64,000 bases of DNA. It comes from Gracilariopsis chorda. Its lineage: Eukaryota > Rhodophyta > Florideophyceae > Gracilariales > Gracilariaceae. How positions within the stretch are numbered: the stretch's first letter is position 1; every line of letters starts with the position of its first letter. The notes under the pieces were generated by a model. That model was given only the letters and a program-made list of their open reading frames with translations, had not been told where the DNA came from and made no database searches. The stretch is taken from the NCBI GenBank assembly GCA_003194525.1, contig NBIV01000206.1, positions 85,791 to 149,790 on the forward strand, in the 5' to 3' direction. Of the stretch, positions 47,748 through 58,300 are shown in pieces. Both the position numbers and the translations under genes were made by a program.

Positions 47748-48713
47748 CTACCCTACCTTTTGTCGTTCGCAATGAAGATGTTTCGACGAACATCGGGTTC
47801 CTTCACTAGACCGACGCAGCTCTTCCACCTTGCAGACCTCCATCACACGTACAAATCCATCACCACTACCAACGCAGCATCTCAGTGCTTTCAAGCTCAA
47901 GCTCATTGGAAACTGCTCGACAGAATCCAAAATCATGCGTCGCGTCACGTCAATGCATACAACATGATACAGGTTTCGTGCACGCAGCCTCACAAGAAAG
48001 ACACCACCTGATTGGGCTACCAACCATCGAACCTTACTCTCACAATGTTCACCGCCAAAGCGGACAATATTGAAGATCACCCGCTTTGCGTGCGTGTTAG
48101 TCCATTTTGCAGCACTTACAAAAGACAACATCGGTGGTAGAGCCTCTTTGAGCATCACTTCCGTTGCGTACTCCTCGCTAATCACAAGCGCAATTGCGTT
48201 ACTAAGTGACGGTTGTAAGCACAACAACTTTGTGTTGCAAATTAGAATTTGATCTTCTTTCAGTAGAAATGGATCTGTGTCTGGAGTTGCAGCGCGAGCA
48301 CCCGGACTCTACACACGCACAGGTACAAATGAATGCTGCGAGCAAAATTCATCCAAAGAATCAATTGCCCCAGGCACCGCTCGAGGCACAATCCGGTTTG
48401 CGTCGGTCAATGAGTCATACTGCAGCAAAAACTGTGTACCACCTTTCCAGATCCCGGCCTGACAAAGCGCGTTGCACAAACTTGGCCCGTCCAGCGTGTG
48501 CAGCCGTACGTCATGCCAACCCCAATTCGGTTCGTCGTGATTGCGTGCATAATATGCCGGGAATTGAACGCAACGCACTCCTTGCGACGATCGGAGGATA
48601 CTGTTATGCGGAACAAAAAAAACAGGGTCCACACTCCATTCTTCCTCACTAAACTCATCTTGGTCCCAACGCAAGGCCATTTCGTGATCTAAGGACGCAT
48701 TTGGGCGTGCCAC
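47748..48713 (-). pseudogene. Antisense papain-like cysteine-protease-like gene in element D
   Basis: One minus-strand frame of about 320 codons with a single TAG at 48309-48311. The C-terminal half has CLQPSLSNAIALVISEEY, then GGVFLVRLRARNLYHVVCID, then MILDSVEQFPMSLSLKALRC. That is a Cys, His, Asp order with spacing like papain-fold peptidases (for example OTU- or Josephin-like). No closer family is claimed. The N-terminal half is unrecognised. It lies between pol and the 3' LTR on the strand opposite pol. With the single stop it is either a recent pseudogene or one point mutation from an open gene. Confidence 0.5.
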
Positions 48714-48719
48714 AAACCA

Positions 48720-49332
48720 GTTAAACTTCCTTCATCAGGATCAATACGCGCGTCGAACGTCTTATCCACCAAACACTTCACCTGCATCACGATCAAAAAA
48801 GTAGGTTAGTAATAAGCGAGACTTCGAACGCATTCCAGAGCCAAGAGAAATCTGTAGATTTACGCGCTCTTTGCAAGAACGCTCTATCGACTATGGCAAA
48901 TCGGATCCAGCGGAATTGCACTTTTTAAATGCTTCTGTCGCAGCCGGTGCGACCCCAAATATGCGAAAACCACGTCGCTTTCAACCCTATCAATAAAGGT
49001 ACCACAGCTGTCAAATACCCTAACCACCTTCGTTCCGTGCGGAACCTTTTGTGCCCCACAAAACCTCCACCGCTTCCTGCAAGGAGCCCACCTTCGCTCC
49101 GAACCCCAGCCCTCCTCCACGCCCCCCAGGCCGTCCCAGCCATGCATTCTATCTCCCCCGCACTCGCGGCACTGCGCTGCCGTATGCAGCTTGCCTTTTG
49201 CCACGCCAGCTCGCAGCGCCTTTCTCGCAATGCAGCTGCCGTTCTTGCCGTCGCACCGCCGTCACACGTGCTCGACATCCAGCGCCACGCACGCTCTTAG
49301 TTGTTTTTACTTCTCGTCTGCTACCGTTTGAC
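48720..49332. other. Region before D's 3' LTR
   Basis: It contains a strongly pyrimidine-rich plus-strand stretch at about 49070-49150, followed by a short open frame (49142-49300) whose start resembles an organelle presequence. It could be the 5' region of the antisense gene or a captured fragment. No gene is confirmed. Confidence 0.3.
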
Positions 49333-49343
49333 GAGAACAGGGG
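49333..49343 (+). promoter_or_regulatory. Element D polypurine tract
   Basis: GAGAACAGGGG directly before the 3' LTR. Eleven bases with a single pyrimidine. Confidence 0.65.
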
Positions 49344-49594
49344 TGTGACACACACACGTTTACACTGTCATGCCAAGCCGCGACCTCGGCACCTCCGGCG
49401 CTCCTCCTGGCGTGGAGGTGCAAGGGAGCTTTTGAGAAGCGTGAACGAAAAAGAATAAAGAAGCGCCAGCACGACGCTTGCGTGGGGAGCGGACAGCCAG
49501 GGGAATACGGCGGAATTACGTCCCTCTCGATCCCCCGCGTTTTCGCCTCTGACAATCCAACCCTCCGAATCCAGCGATAACTCAGCCTTCCATA
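49344..49594 (+). repeat. Element D 3' LTR
   Basis: TGTGACAC...CCTTCCATA, followed by GTGTC, the right copy of the target duplication. Confidence 0.85.
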
Positions 49595-49599
49595 GTGTC

Positions 49600-50440
49600 A
49601 TCAAGCTTGCGAGAAACGCTGAGAGAGCCACTTGAACTAATACCGACGAAAAGACGGGATTCAACGGATGTTTTGATGTCAGGTTTTGCACGTTCCCAGA
49701 GTTCGGGACAATAACGCTGCAAGAGTATGGCGGAGGTGGAACGGATTACTGGCGCGGCACGTGGGGTGGAGACTAGGGATGATAAGGCCTCCAGAAAGAG
49801 TCTAGGTTGGGAGATGGCATGATTGCACTGTGATTCGGCGTTGTTGCGGGTGGGGTTGTCCGGGTTTTGGGGGCGGATACGGCGAGCAGTGACGGTCCCT
49901 GGAGAACATTCACCTCCAAACCTCTCCACTTCTTGACATCCCTGGCCCCCCCTTCCTGACATAGAGGGTGCCCTCAAATGGCTCCTACCGGTGTGACGAG
50001 TTCGCGTCCCGTCCGGCAGAGGGCCATCATTCACTGAGCCCTTGCTGCTGCCATCAATGGCAACGCGTCTGCAGCCTCCAAAAGTTGTGCTGGCATGCAC
50101 CGCACCGCAGGCGCGCTCGTATGCTACGCACGCAACCAGTGACTGGCGTTTTGACCACTGGACTGATCATGATGCCTAACGCGTGCTCAAATCTTGCACG
50201 CAGCGAATCTTCGTTCAGCAATGACGTCCGCACCGTTACCGTTGCTCCTTCTGGCAGCGTCTACCACACCATCCCAAAGAGCATGGCATCATTTACATCA
50301 TCCACCGACTGAAGGATCATGCCAATAAGTACACGCGCATTGCCAAGGCCTGAGCTGACTACATCTTCATTGCACATGAATGTCACAGTCGTGGTCTTTC
50401 CCACGGGTACACGGCGTATACGTCCTCAGTGCAAAATTAG
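49600..50440. other. Right flank of D, no assigned gene
   Basis: Several mid-sized frames on both strands (172 codons minus at 50100-49582, 115 codons plus at 49968-50312). None is recognised. A short plus-strand frame starting at about 50057 has a presequence-like start (MATRLQPPKVVLAC) but stops after about 40 codons. Confidence 0.3.
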
Positions 50441-50970
50441 GTGGATGATGGTCGACACACAATGCATCATGCCAAACAAAGACTCCTGGAACGATTGAAA
50501 GGCCATCCCAGCTTCATTCTGGCGCATTCCTTTTGTGGTTGCGCTAGGGTGATCACTTGGCACGAAATATACCTCAAATTACTTTCAGAGTCGTTATGCT
50601 CATCGCACCTGCAATATGGGTGTACGCTGAACTAATTCTGAAAAATTTCGAGCCGTTGCTGGCTACTCTGGCGCCACTGTTCCCCCTGCGGAGACTCAAG
50701 TTTGACCTTAATAAAAGGCGAGCTCATAAATCGGGACAAGACTGTTATAATGTGAGCGATGAGCCACTGGCCGTGCGCAGCCCGGTGTGCGCGCACGTCG
50801 GGTATGAAGTGTTGAAAAGTTGTAGGACGATCTTAAGTGAGGATGAACGAATCCGCGTACCAGTGTTGGTAACACATTATAAAGAAGATTGGCTCACCAA
50901 TGTGAAGGGTAGGGTTGACTTCCATGACCCCATTGGCAGCAGATTAGAAGGGTTCCACTTCTTAATTTAG
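50441..50970 (+). pseudogene. Monoacylglycerol-lipase-like alpha/beta hydrolase fragment
   Basis: 50441-50635 has PSFILAHSFCGCARV, resembling the nucleophile elbow G-H-S-x-G-G of the family with the first Gly changed. After a frame shift, 50557-50970 has VVMLIAPAIWVYAE, SDEPLAVRSP and VPVLVTHYKEDWLTNVKGRV, matching the lid region and the V-P-V-L-x-x-H-G-x-x-D block, with Gly replaced by Tyr. The final catalytic His region is not seen. The family cleaves acylglycerols. This copy is truncated at both ends and shifted. Confidence 0.5.
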
Positions 50971-52519
50971 GGGTGGGTGGAGTGAGAAAGAAGCAAATCG
51001 AGATGTGATTTATGGAGCAAGAACACAACTTTCACACAAATTGTGAACTTATGATACAAGAAAGAACGGCCATCGTCAATACTATACGCAATATACACTC
51101 CAAATCTTACTGTGCACGCAACCCGTGCATTGGTCACCTCCAGTGTCTATCTCAACAGCCCCCATTCTTAAGCATTTACATGCGTATAAGGGGGTGTTCT
51201 TGATTGACTGGAGGTGATGTGCCAATAAATCGCCATGCATGCCCCTCTACGAGCATGAAAAACTACTATTTGGCGCCACGCCTCCCTACCATTTAAAAAA
51301 TTCAGCAGCAGCAGCAAAGCTGGCTGCTTAGTGGCTAGCACTTTCATAATCACTGCACTAACAGCCAGCTACAGAAGGCAGCGTGTCACGATTCACCCTC
51401 ATTGGCTGGCACGGCAGTCAATTAAGGAAACGTTAGACAAAGACCTATGGCTCTAGCTACTGTATGTGCCGCGGCACGCCGAGATCCTACGAGCGCTATT
51501 GCGAGCGTAAGTGAGCAAATTGCTCGGAGAGCCTTCGAACGCTTCTCGACAAAGCCTCCAAAACGAGGTGGTGCGCAGTGCCACCCGCGGCCGAAGGCCA
51601 CTTCTACGTGTCTAAACTAACTAAAGATTTGTGCCATGACGACCTTGGCTCCCCTTTAAAAATTAGTAAAATGTACGATTTCGTTTTTTTGGCGCAATCT
51701 GCGCCAACACAAAAAATAGTGCTTCACGTTCATCTTTTGAACCATTTTGGTGCACCAAATATTTGCGCCAATGATAATCAAACGTTTTGGACAACCAAGA
51801 AGTTTGATTTTCAGGTTTGTGAGGGCTCAAGCCCCGGCCCTGCCACTCTTTCCTGCAGTCAATATGCAGAAGTCACAACTGCAGGAAAGAGTGGTAGGGC
51901 CAAGGGCCTTTCTTACCCCTTGTAACCTACCTAAGAATTGCTCTGACAACAAGCAAGTTGACCCGTCAGGATACATCAATAAATGCACATTTATTTTCCA
52001 CCAAACGACTAGCCAATGATAACCAAACGATTTGCCCTACTTGTGCAAATCAGTCAAGCACGTGTCAAATCTGTCACTCTCAATAGCCTCTAATTCTATC
52101 AGCCCCATCGACCCCGTTTCCCAAGTGAATATCTCTCACGGCCAACGAAAGGGCAAATCCTTGCTGCGTCCAATCAGGCAGTAGTCTTCCAATTCCGTGT
52201 ACATGGTGTCGATCTCCAGGCCAATGGAGCACAAAATCTCTTCCAAAAAAGCCAATTGAAATTGCCACGATGCTCATCAATGTGCTTCAATGCACCCTGC
52301 ATTATGCACAATTTTTACATTTATGTGCACCTGTGCGATATAGTAGCATTTACACGGTCGTGCAAACGGCATAGTTGTAGGTAGCAAACCTCTGTTTGAA
52401 AGATATGGGCCATGGCTTTAGAGGATAGATGAAACGAAGAAGTAAAGTGAAATAAGTTGTAGGTGGCTGCTTGGAAAAAGGTTTTCTGCGCTCTTTAGAG
52501 TACATTGTAGCTTGAGTAC
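50971..52519. other. Gene-poor spacer
   Basis: No coding sequence recognised. It contains a long inverted repeat at 51836-51901 and a 23-base near-repeat (GCCAATGATAATCAAACG at about 51767 and GCCAATGATAACCAAACG at about 52012). Confidence 0.45.
51836..51901. repeat. 24-bp inverted repeat (hairpin)
   Basis: The arms 51836-51859 and 51878-51901 are complementary except for one base, around an 18-base loop. The core is CACTCTTTCCTGCAGT and its complement. It could be a foldback element or a small-RNA precursor. It is unlike the short hairpins of element A, which are under 12 bp. Confidence 0.7.
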
Positions 52520-52524
52520 ACTAT

Positions 52525-53331
52525 TGTGGTGCAATGCCCCAAAGGGGAAAAACACCGAAAGACGTCCGGGATCTTCCTCTCACGAGGTGAACCCAGTTGG
52601 GTAGAGCCCTCCCAGAGGTGTCACGGCGAAGCCGGTTTGTAAGACCAGGGACACCTGTCGCGACTCGCGCAGGGAGGTGAAGGCGAAGAATCGGTATCCG
52701 CGTGAGCGGGGCGTGATCCTCAGTAGAGGTATGTTTCCACGTAAGTGGGGGTGTGTGAGCGGATGCGCACACGAGGGCCGCGGATAGCGGGAGGTGCTAC
52801 CCTAAAAAGGGGAAAGAGGAAGGACGAGTGGGTCGCGAGAGCGACGAGTAGATACGGCAATGCCGGTGGACAGGACTCCCTATACAGGGCGAAACACCAA
52901 GATGATTGGAACAATTAGTACTCCCAATGATGGGTCTCCTTTAGATGTGCAAGGGGGGTGAACTTCCGTACACTACGGTGCTTCCCTCCAAGGAGGAGTT
53001 GAGAACACGCGGAGGCGGTAAAGCTCAGAGCCAATTCCCCAGGTTGGGGTCCCTTGTTGGGGAAGGTTTACTGGTGCGACGGCAGTGCGCCGTCGCACTA
53101 AGTACTAGCTTCCCAGAAATGGGTGTGAAAATAATAAATAAAATTAACTAAAATACTCCACATTCCGTGGCAACATCCACTACTGTGGCCAACCGCCAAT
53201 TGACCCAAAACCGTGTCCCACGTGTCCATACCCACCGTAGTGGGGCGTAGTTCATATACACACTACACAACCGATAATATCGGGAAAACAATCAAGTACC
53301 AAGAATCCCTCCCTGAGGGCGTTGCACTTCA
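52525..53331 (-). repeat. Element A 3' LTR
   Basis: TGTGGTGCAA...TTGCACTTCA, imperfect inverted ends. More than twenty short hairpins can be picked out by eye, for example CCCC-AAA-GGGG (52537-52547) and a 10-bp stem with a 5-base loop at 53074-53098. Confidence 0.95.
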
Positions 53332-53341
53332 TATCCCCCCC
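53332..53341 (-). promoter_or_regulatory. Element A polypurine tract
   Basis: TATCCCCCCC on the plus strand, GGGGGGGATA on the element strand, directly next to the 3' LTR. Confidence 0.8.
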
Positions 53342-53386
53342 TAAGACGGGAAAACGACCGCGGACGCGGAGGATTCCCAGACGAAA

Positions 53387-55174
53387 ATGGGTGATAAAAG
53401 CAAGTGCTTTGTCTCCGGTTCTCCGGTAAATTCCTCTGCACCAGAGTCCTCAAGTGCACAAACGACAACAACAGCCACCCTCGACAAGGGAGAAATGAAC
53501 GACGACAACAACATCAACAACCACAGCCAACCTCCGAGACTTCTCGGGCGATACACCACCGGTTTCCGGTCAGTTCCCCTGCCTCAGGGCGATCGAAATC
53601 CGGTACGACCGGGAAATACGGCTGCTGAAGCCGACCATCCCTTCGCACTACCACCTTCGGTGGTGTCCTCCGGAACCACTCCGGTGTCCAACTGGCCAAC
53701 TTACAACACCCTGGTGGGGCTCAACCCGATGAATCGGAATCACGCGTCGCGCCTGCGCCTTGCCCCGTGGTTTCACCCGGTCGCTGTCCTCAATGAGGGG
53801 TTGGTCACCGCTTATGCGGATGGTTCAGACACCCTTCCGGGGGAACTGCCCAGAGCAGTCACCACATCGTGGGATTGGCGTCACCGGATTGCGATTCCGC
53901 GTCACCACCTCCGAAGAAACTCGGGCGAGACCGCCGCTGCGGCGCAGACCGCGCTGACGCGCATGGCGTACCAACGGCAGAGCCGGGCTCCGTTCGATGT
54001 ACCGGTCCCACCGGAGTTTGGCTTCGACATTAGCTACTTCCGCACTCGCGGGGAGATTGGGTACGGCGAGAACCTGTTCCGCCTCGAGACCCTCGCTTGG
54101 AGGAATTTCCCTGCAGCGCGGCAAGAGGCCCTTTGCTGGGAGCGACCGATTATTCGGGCGGAGTTCAGGTACCTTCCCCGGCAATACCGGTCCAACTTTC
54201 TCCAAAACTTCATCCGCTACGAGCGGCGTTGGCGATCCCGATTCGGGTACTTTATCCCGTATCAGAACGTGGAGATAGAGCGGATTGCGCCGCCTCACCG
54301 ACTAGGTAGGTATGTAGCACTCCCCGAGTGGTGGCGCTTCCATGAAGCCTGCCGGGGGTGCTACGTAGAACTTCCGCCGGTACTTACGTACCTCGGTTCG
54401 CTGCTCATGCAGGATCCCCGGTCGGGGTTGTGGTCCGTAGTGGTTACGGAGTGGGCGGCCCGCAATGCGGCTTATATCCTCAACGAGGCGTACGACCAGT
54501 ATCGTCTCTGGTTCCTTCAACCGCGCGTGCGGGCAGCGATCCGAAACCTGGATCTTCGTATCCCCCTTGGGGGCCAGGCCAACAATGAAGAGGTCCTCCA
54601 ATTACTTGGGTACATCGACAGCGTTAGCTGGAGTGAGGTCCCGCTGGAGCAAAGCGGTCGTCTGGATGGCGGCAGCGGTAACACCGGTGGCCCGGGACTG
54701 GGTAGAAACACCGCCCTTGCGGGTGATTTTATCTACTTCGACCCCTGGGAGTTCCGGGAAATTTCCTCCGAGGAGGCGCGCGAACTTCGCGATGCGCCCC
54801 GGCATGTGCCGGAAGACCACCCGGTGGGGTACGTCGATTCTGACGATTACTACCGCGCATACGGCGGGGATGACCCAATGGTCGATAACGATCCGGAAGA
54901 GCCCGGGGAGATGGACGTAGAGGACACCGGCGCTAGCGCGGAAGCTTCCCCAGAGGGGGTACCTCCGGCCGAGCCGGCTGCTGACCCTTCGGCGGCGAGT
55001 GCCGGACCTTCTATCCCCAGCGGGGTAACGGCGAATGAAAACGAGATCATCGCGCGTTTTCTCCGGGGTGCCGGTCTTAGCGCTGCCGAGGTATCGGGGG
55101 ATGTCACCACCATGGCGGACGCGTTGGCCTACCGCCTTGCTGGGGGTTACGCCCCGGGCAACGGCGAAGAGTGA
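53387..55174 (+). CDS. Antisense accessory gene of element A, unknown function
   Basis: 595 codons, fully open, on the strand opposite gag-pol. It starts 56 bases inside the 3' LTR. The start MGDKSKC is supported by an equivalent ATGGG near 8077 in the older element. Residues 1-60 are Ser/Thr/Asn-rich. About 60-470 is an Arg/Trp/Tyr-rich folded-looking region (FGFDISYFRTRGEIGYGE, NFIRYERRWRSRFGYFIP, YVALPEWWRFHEACRGCYVE, WSEVPLEQ, GDFIYFDPWEF). About 480-560 is strongly acidic and Pro/Ala-rich (DDPMVDNDPEEPGEMDVED). No known domain, signal peptide or membrane segment is seen. An AATAAA follows 89 bases after the stop. A basic-then-acidic layout would suit a nucleic-acid- or Gag-binding regulator, but that is conjecture. 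Confidence 0.88.
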   Translation: MGDKSKCFVSGSPVNSSAPESSSAQTTTTATLDKGEMNDDNNINNHSQPPRLLGRYTTGFRSVPLPQGDRNPVRPGNTAAEADHPFALPPSVVSSGTTPVSNWPTYNTLVGLNPMNRNHASRLRLAPWFHPVAVLNEGLVTAYADGSDTLPGELPRAVTTSWDWRHRIAIPRHHLRRNSGETAAAAQTALTRMAYQRQSRAPFDVPVPPEFGFDISYFRTRGEIGYGENLFRLETLAWRNFPAARQEALCWERPIIRAEFRYLPRQYRSNFLQNFIRYERRWRSRFGYFIPYQNVEIERIAPPHRLGRYVALPEWWRFHEACRGCYVELPPVLTYLGSLLMQDPRSGLWSVVVTEWAARNAAYILNEAYDQYRLWFLQPRVRAAIRNLDLRIPLGGQANNEEVLQLLGYIDSVSWSEVPLEQSGRLDGGSGNTGGPGLGRNTALAGDFIYFDPWEFREISSEEARELRDAPRHVPEDHPVGYVDSDDYYRAYGGDDPMVDNDPEEPGEMDVEDTGASAEASPEGVPPAEPAADPSAASAGPSIPSGVTANENEIIARFLRGAGLSAAEVSGDVTTMADALAYRLAGGYAPGNGEE

Positions 55175-55262
55175 GCTCCTTTTGTCCAGTTTTCCTGGTA
55201 TTCTTTCCCTGGCTATGCCAGTTAGTGTAGTGTAGTATCGTGAGGAGCTAGCTGCTCCCCTG

Positions 55263-55268
55263 AATAAA
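55263..55268 (+). terminator. Probable polyadenylation signal of the antisense gene
   Basis: AATAAA on the plus strand, in the 193-base gap between the convergent ends of the antisense gene and pol, which meet tail to tail. Confidence 0.55.
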
Positions 55269-55367
55269 CTTTCCCGTTTAGAACGGTGATTTCCAATTAG
55301 CATTCCCCGTCTTAGACGGACTTTCCCTTGCTATCCTTTCTCATTGCCCTCCGCTCGCGCGGCAACG

Positions 55368-58300
55368 TTACCCAACTTGGGCATTAACCAGCGTGGCTGG
55401 GGCTGCAGTTCCCGTTTGACGGTGGTATCGCACGATCTGCGACCGTGGGAGGTGTTCAATTGGCTCCCACGTATCCCCACTGGGGTCGTACCCGTACCAG
55501 CGGACGCGGTATTGTAGAATACCATCCTGGTCCCAGGTGTGTCCGACAAGTCGGTCTACTACGAACTCTCGTTCGTAGACCTGCCGGCCGTGCCGGGTGG
55601 TGGTTGTACTCCCTTGCGAGGGTTGTCCGCGGTGCGGTATAATGTCCCTTAGCAGGGTGTTCGGCGATAACTCCGACGTTGCCGTGCGCTGTCCTAGTGG
55701 CCGCTGCTCATGCGGGAAAATATCCCTCAAGAGGGTATGTGGTGTCACGGTTTTCCCCGGCAAGTCATTCCCCATTGGGGTGTCGTTGTTCCCGTCTTCA
55801 CGGTAGGCCAGGCGAACCGCCAACCGGCGGGGGACTTGAACTCCGCATTCGCGGTTGAACTCACGAACCGCGAGTTTGCGGGAAGATGACCGCTCCTGCG
55901 GAATCGGCGTTTCCACGATCCCCTGGGGGGTCCCGTGCGACACGGTGGTTGGATGGCAAACCGCCTCCCTGCCAGGCGCACGAGCGCTCTGCACCGTACG
56001 TTCCGGCGGCGCCGTGGTGTCCCCGGCTACTGGGGGGTTGCCTAAGGCTAACTCCGGTACACCGGTATTTTGGTCAAAATTCCCCTTTGGGGGGTGCCGG
56101 GCAGGTGCCGATGACACCCTTTTCAGGGGCCTGGCCGCTAAGTGCGGTGCACCGTCTCCATGAGGAGGAGCAGCGTCCGGTACGACCGGTTTCGAGCGTG
56201 CGATGGCGCGCGTTTTTCCCGAGTTCCTCGGTTCTTCGCCGCAGCGTTGCGGTAGTTGGCGCAAATTATTCCCCGGAACGGGGGCTTCGATTTCGTCTGC
56301 GGCGGGGAGCGTTTCCGAGCGCTGCGCGCCAGGGCCTGAAGCTTCGGATGCGGCTTGGCTACCCTTTTCCCCGATAGGGGTGTGGGTATTTCCCAGCGGC
56401 GCTGGTGTATCTGGGCGCCTCTTCTCCGCGGGGCGCGGGTCTGAGCGACCTGATTGAACCGCTTCCGCGGGGACTTCCGCCAATGGCGGCTTTGAGGCAT
56501 CTCCCTGCTCAGGGGATTGAGGGCGATTGTCGCCATACTCCCGTATCGGGGATCCTTCCCTGACAGGGGTGTGCGGTAGCTGCGTTTCAGCTTCCCGTGT
56601 AACACGGTGTATTTGCCGCCTTTGCGGGACCTGCGCGTCTGGTTCCTGTTGCACAGCGCTGCCCGAGGACGGGGGATTAGTGTCGCGTGAGATACTCCGT
56701 GCTCCACGGTCAGTTGTCCGTATGGTACGGCGTGTTTCCCGTTGCGACGGCGATCTCATTCCTCGAAAACGAGTGTTCTCCTCCCCCTCCTGAGACGGAG
56801 CGGCGGGATAAGGGATAACATGCCCCGCCTGGCGGGTGTAGATTCGCGCCATAGGGGCGGGCACAGAGAGGCCCGAATTACCCGGCTGAGCCGGTGAGTC
56901 CGACAGGGTCGGTAGGTCTGAGAGTCCCCGGGAGGGGTGTGGTAGCACGGTAGGCCGTCTCACCACCGATGTATCGGATGCAGAGCCATATTCCAGCGTA
57001 GGGTCCAGCGTAGCTGGTGCAGCCTCAGTCGAGGGTGGCGGAGCTAGCACGATGCGATCGCGAGATAACCGCTCATGCTCGTCACCCATTTCCACAACCA
57101 CTGTGTCCGTCGTGACGGAGATAACCTTGAAAGGACCATCCGCCACAGGCGAGAGCTTATGGTGCTTCTCCCTTTCAGGGTTGTAGTACTCCTTGCGGAC
57201 GAATACGAAGTCCCCGGAGTTGATCTGTTCCGGTTTGCCTCCTCGCAAGCGAGCATCGAAATTCCGTTTGTAGACGGCTTGGGCGTGGTCCATCGCCTTC
57301 CGCGCTGCGGGTACCAGCTTGGTCAGCCATGCTTTCCACTTCTGGCGGTAATCCTTAACAGAAGGGAACGCGTCCAACGTAGGTTGGGATTCCAACGCCA
57401 TTGGCGGGGGTGTCCGTGAAAGGACCAACTCGAAAGGGGATATTCCGGTAGTCCGGTGTACCTGCGTATTGTACGCAAAGGTCACGGCATCCGTGTAGAT
57501 ATCCCAAGTCTTGGGGTGGTCAGCCGTGTAAGCACGGAGAGCTGCGAGCATTGTCCGGTTGAAACGCTCGACCTGCCCATTAGACTGGGGATGATACGTG
57601 GTCGTGAAGAGATTCTTCACGTCCAGTATCCGACAGACGTCCTGGAAAAATCGCGATGCGAACTGTTTCCCGTTGTCGGAAAGTAGCTCCAAAGGAGGTC
57701 CGTAGGCAAACACCCAATGCCGCACAAAGGCGTGAGCGACCGTGTAGGCGGTAATCCTCTTTAGAGGGACTGTCCGAACTAATTTCGAGAACCTGTCCGT
57801 AATAACGAGTAGGAACTTGTTGCCTCTCCTGGTAGAGAGCAATGGTCCGAGAATGTCAATTGCGACAAACTCGAGCGGCGCCCTGGCGGGGAATAGCTTC
57901 ATCCGTTTGGAGTGCTTCCGGAGTTTGACCCGGTTCTTCGCGCATTGCGTGCAAAACCGCACCGTAGCGTAGCAATCAACCGCCATGGCGGGCCAGTAGA
58001 AATCCCTGCGAAGGGTTAGATAAAGCTTCCTCCCACCGGAGTGTCCCCCGAGTTTCGGGTAATGCGAAAGGTGCAATATCCGCTTCTGTAGCGTGTGCGG
58101 TACCACAACTTGTGGGGTAGCCTCGACGGTCCTCACGAGGTAACCAATGTCGTTCACCCCGAAGGGGAGGTTCTCTCCGCCGTTGAGGCGTGCACGTATC
58201 CTTGTACAGAAGGGGTCCCCGAATTGTTCTCGGATCATTTCCTCGGTCTCAGCCGGTACATAATTTCCCGGTATGGGTTTCTCAGAATCATCTCGCGATG

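Larger units (their letters stand above)
42674..49594 (+). mobile_element. Ty1/copia LTR retrotransposon D
   Basis: LTRs at 42674-42923 and 49344-49594 (250 and 251 bp, starting TGTGACAC) are flanked by GTGTC at 42669-42673 and 49595-49599. A purine tract precedes the right LTR. The gene order gag, protease, integrase, RT, RNase H, with integrase before RT, is that of Ty1/copia. The coding frames are interrupted by stops and shifts. About 1.65 kb lies between pol and the 3' LTR, and it contains an antisense gene. The LTRs are visibly diverged, so the insertion is not recent. Confidence 0.85.

Noticed and set aside
51689-51707. Palindrome TTGGCGCA...TGCGCCAA as an E2F-type regulatory site
   Set aside because: No gene lies nearby, and a single palindrome in a gene-poor spacer is weak evidence.
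52525-53331. Short palindromes in A read as a CRISPR array or tandem repeats
   Set aside because: The stems differ in sequence, there are no repeated units or spacers, and they extend through coding regions.
54602-55303. 233-codon minus-strand frame overlapping the antisense gene of A
   Set aside because: It lacks motifs, while the plus-strand frame is longer and is matched by the older copy at 8-9.5 kb. Treated as a shadow.
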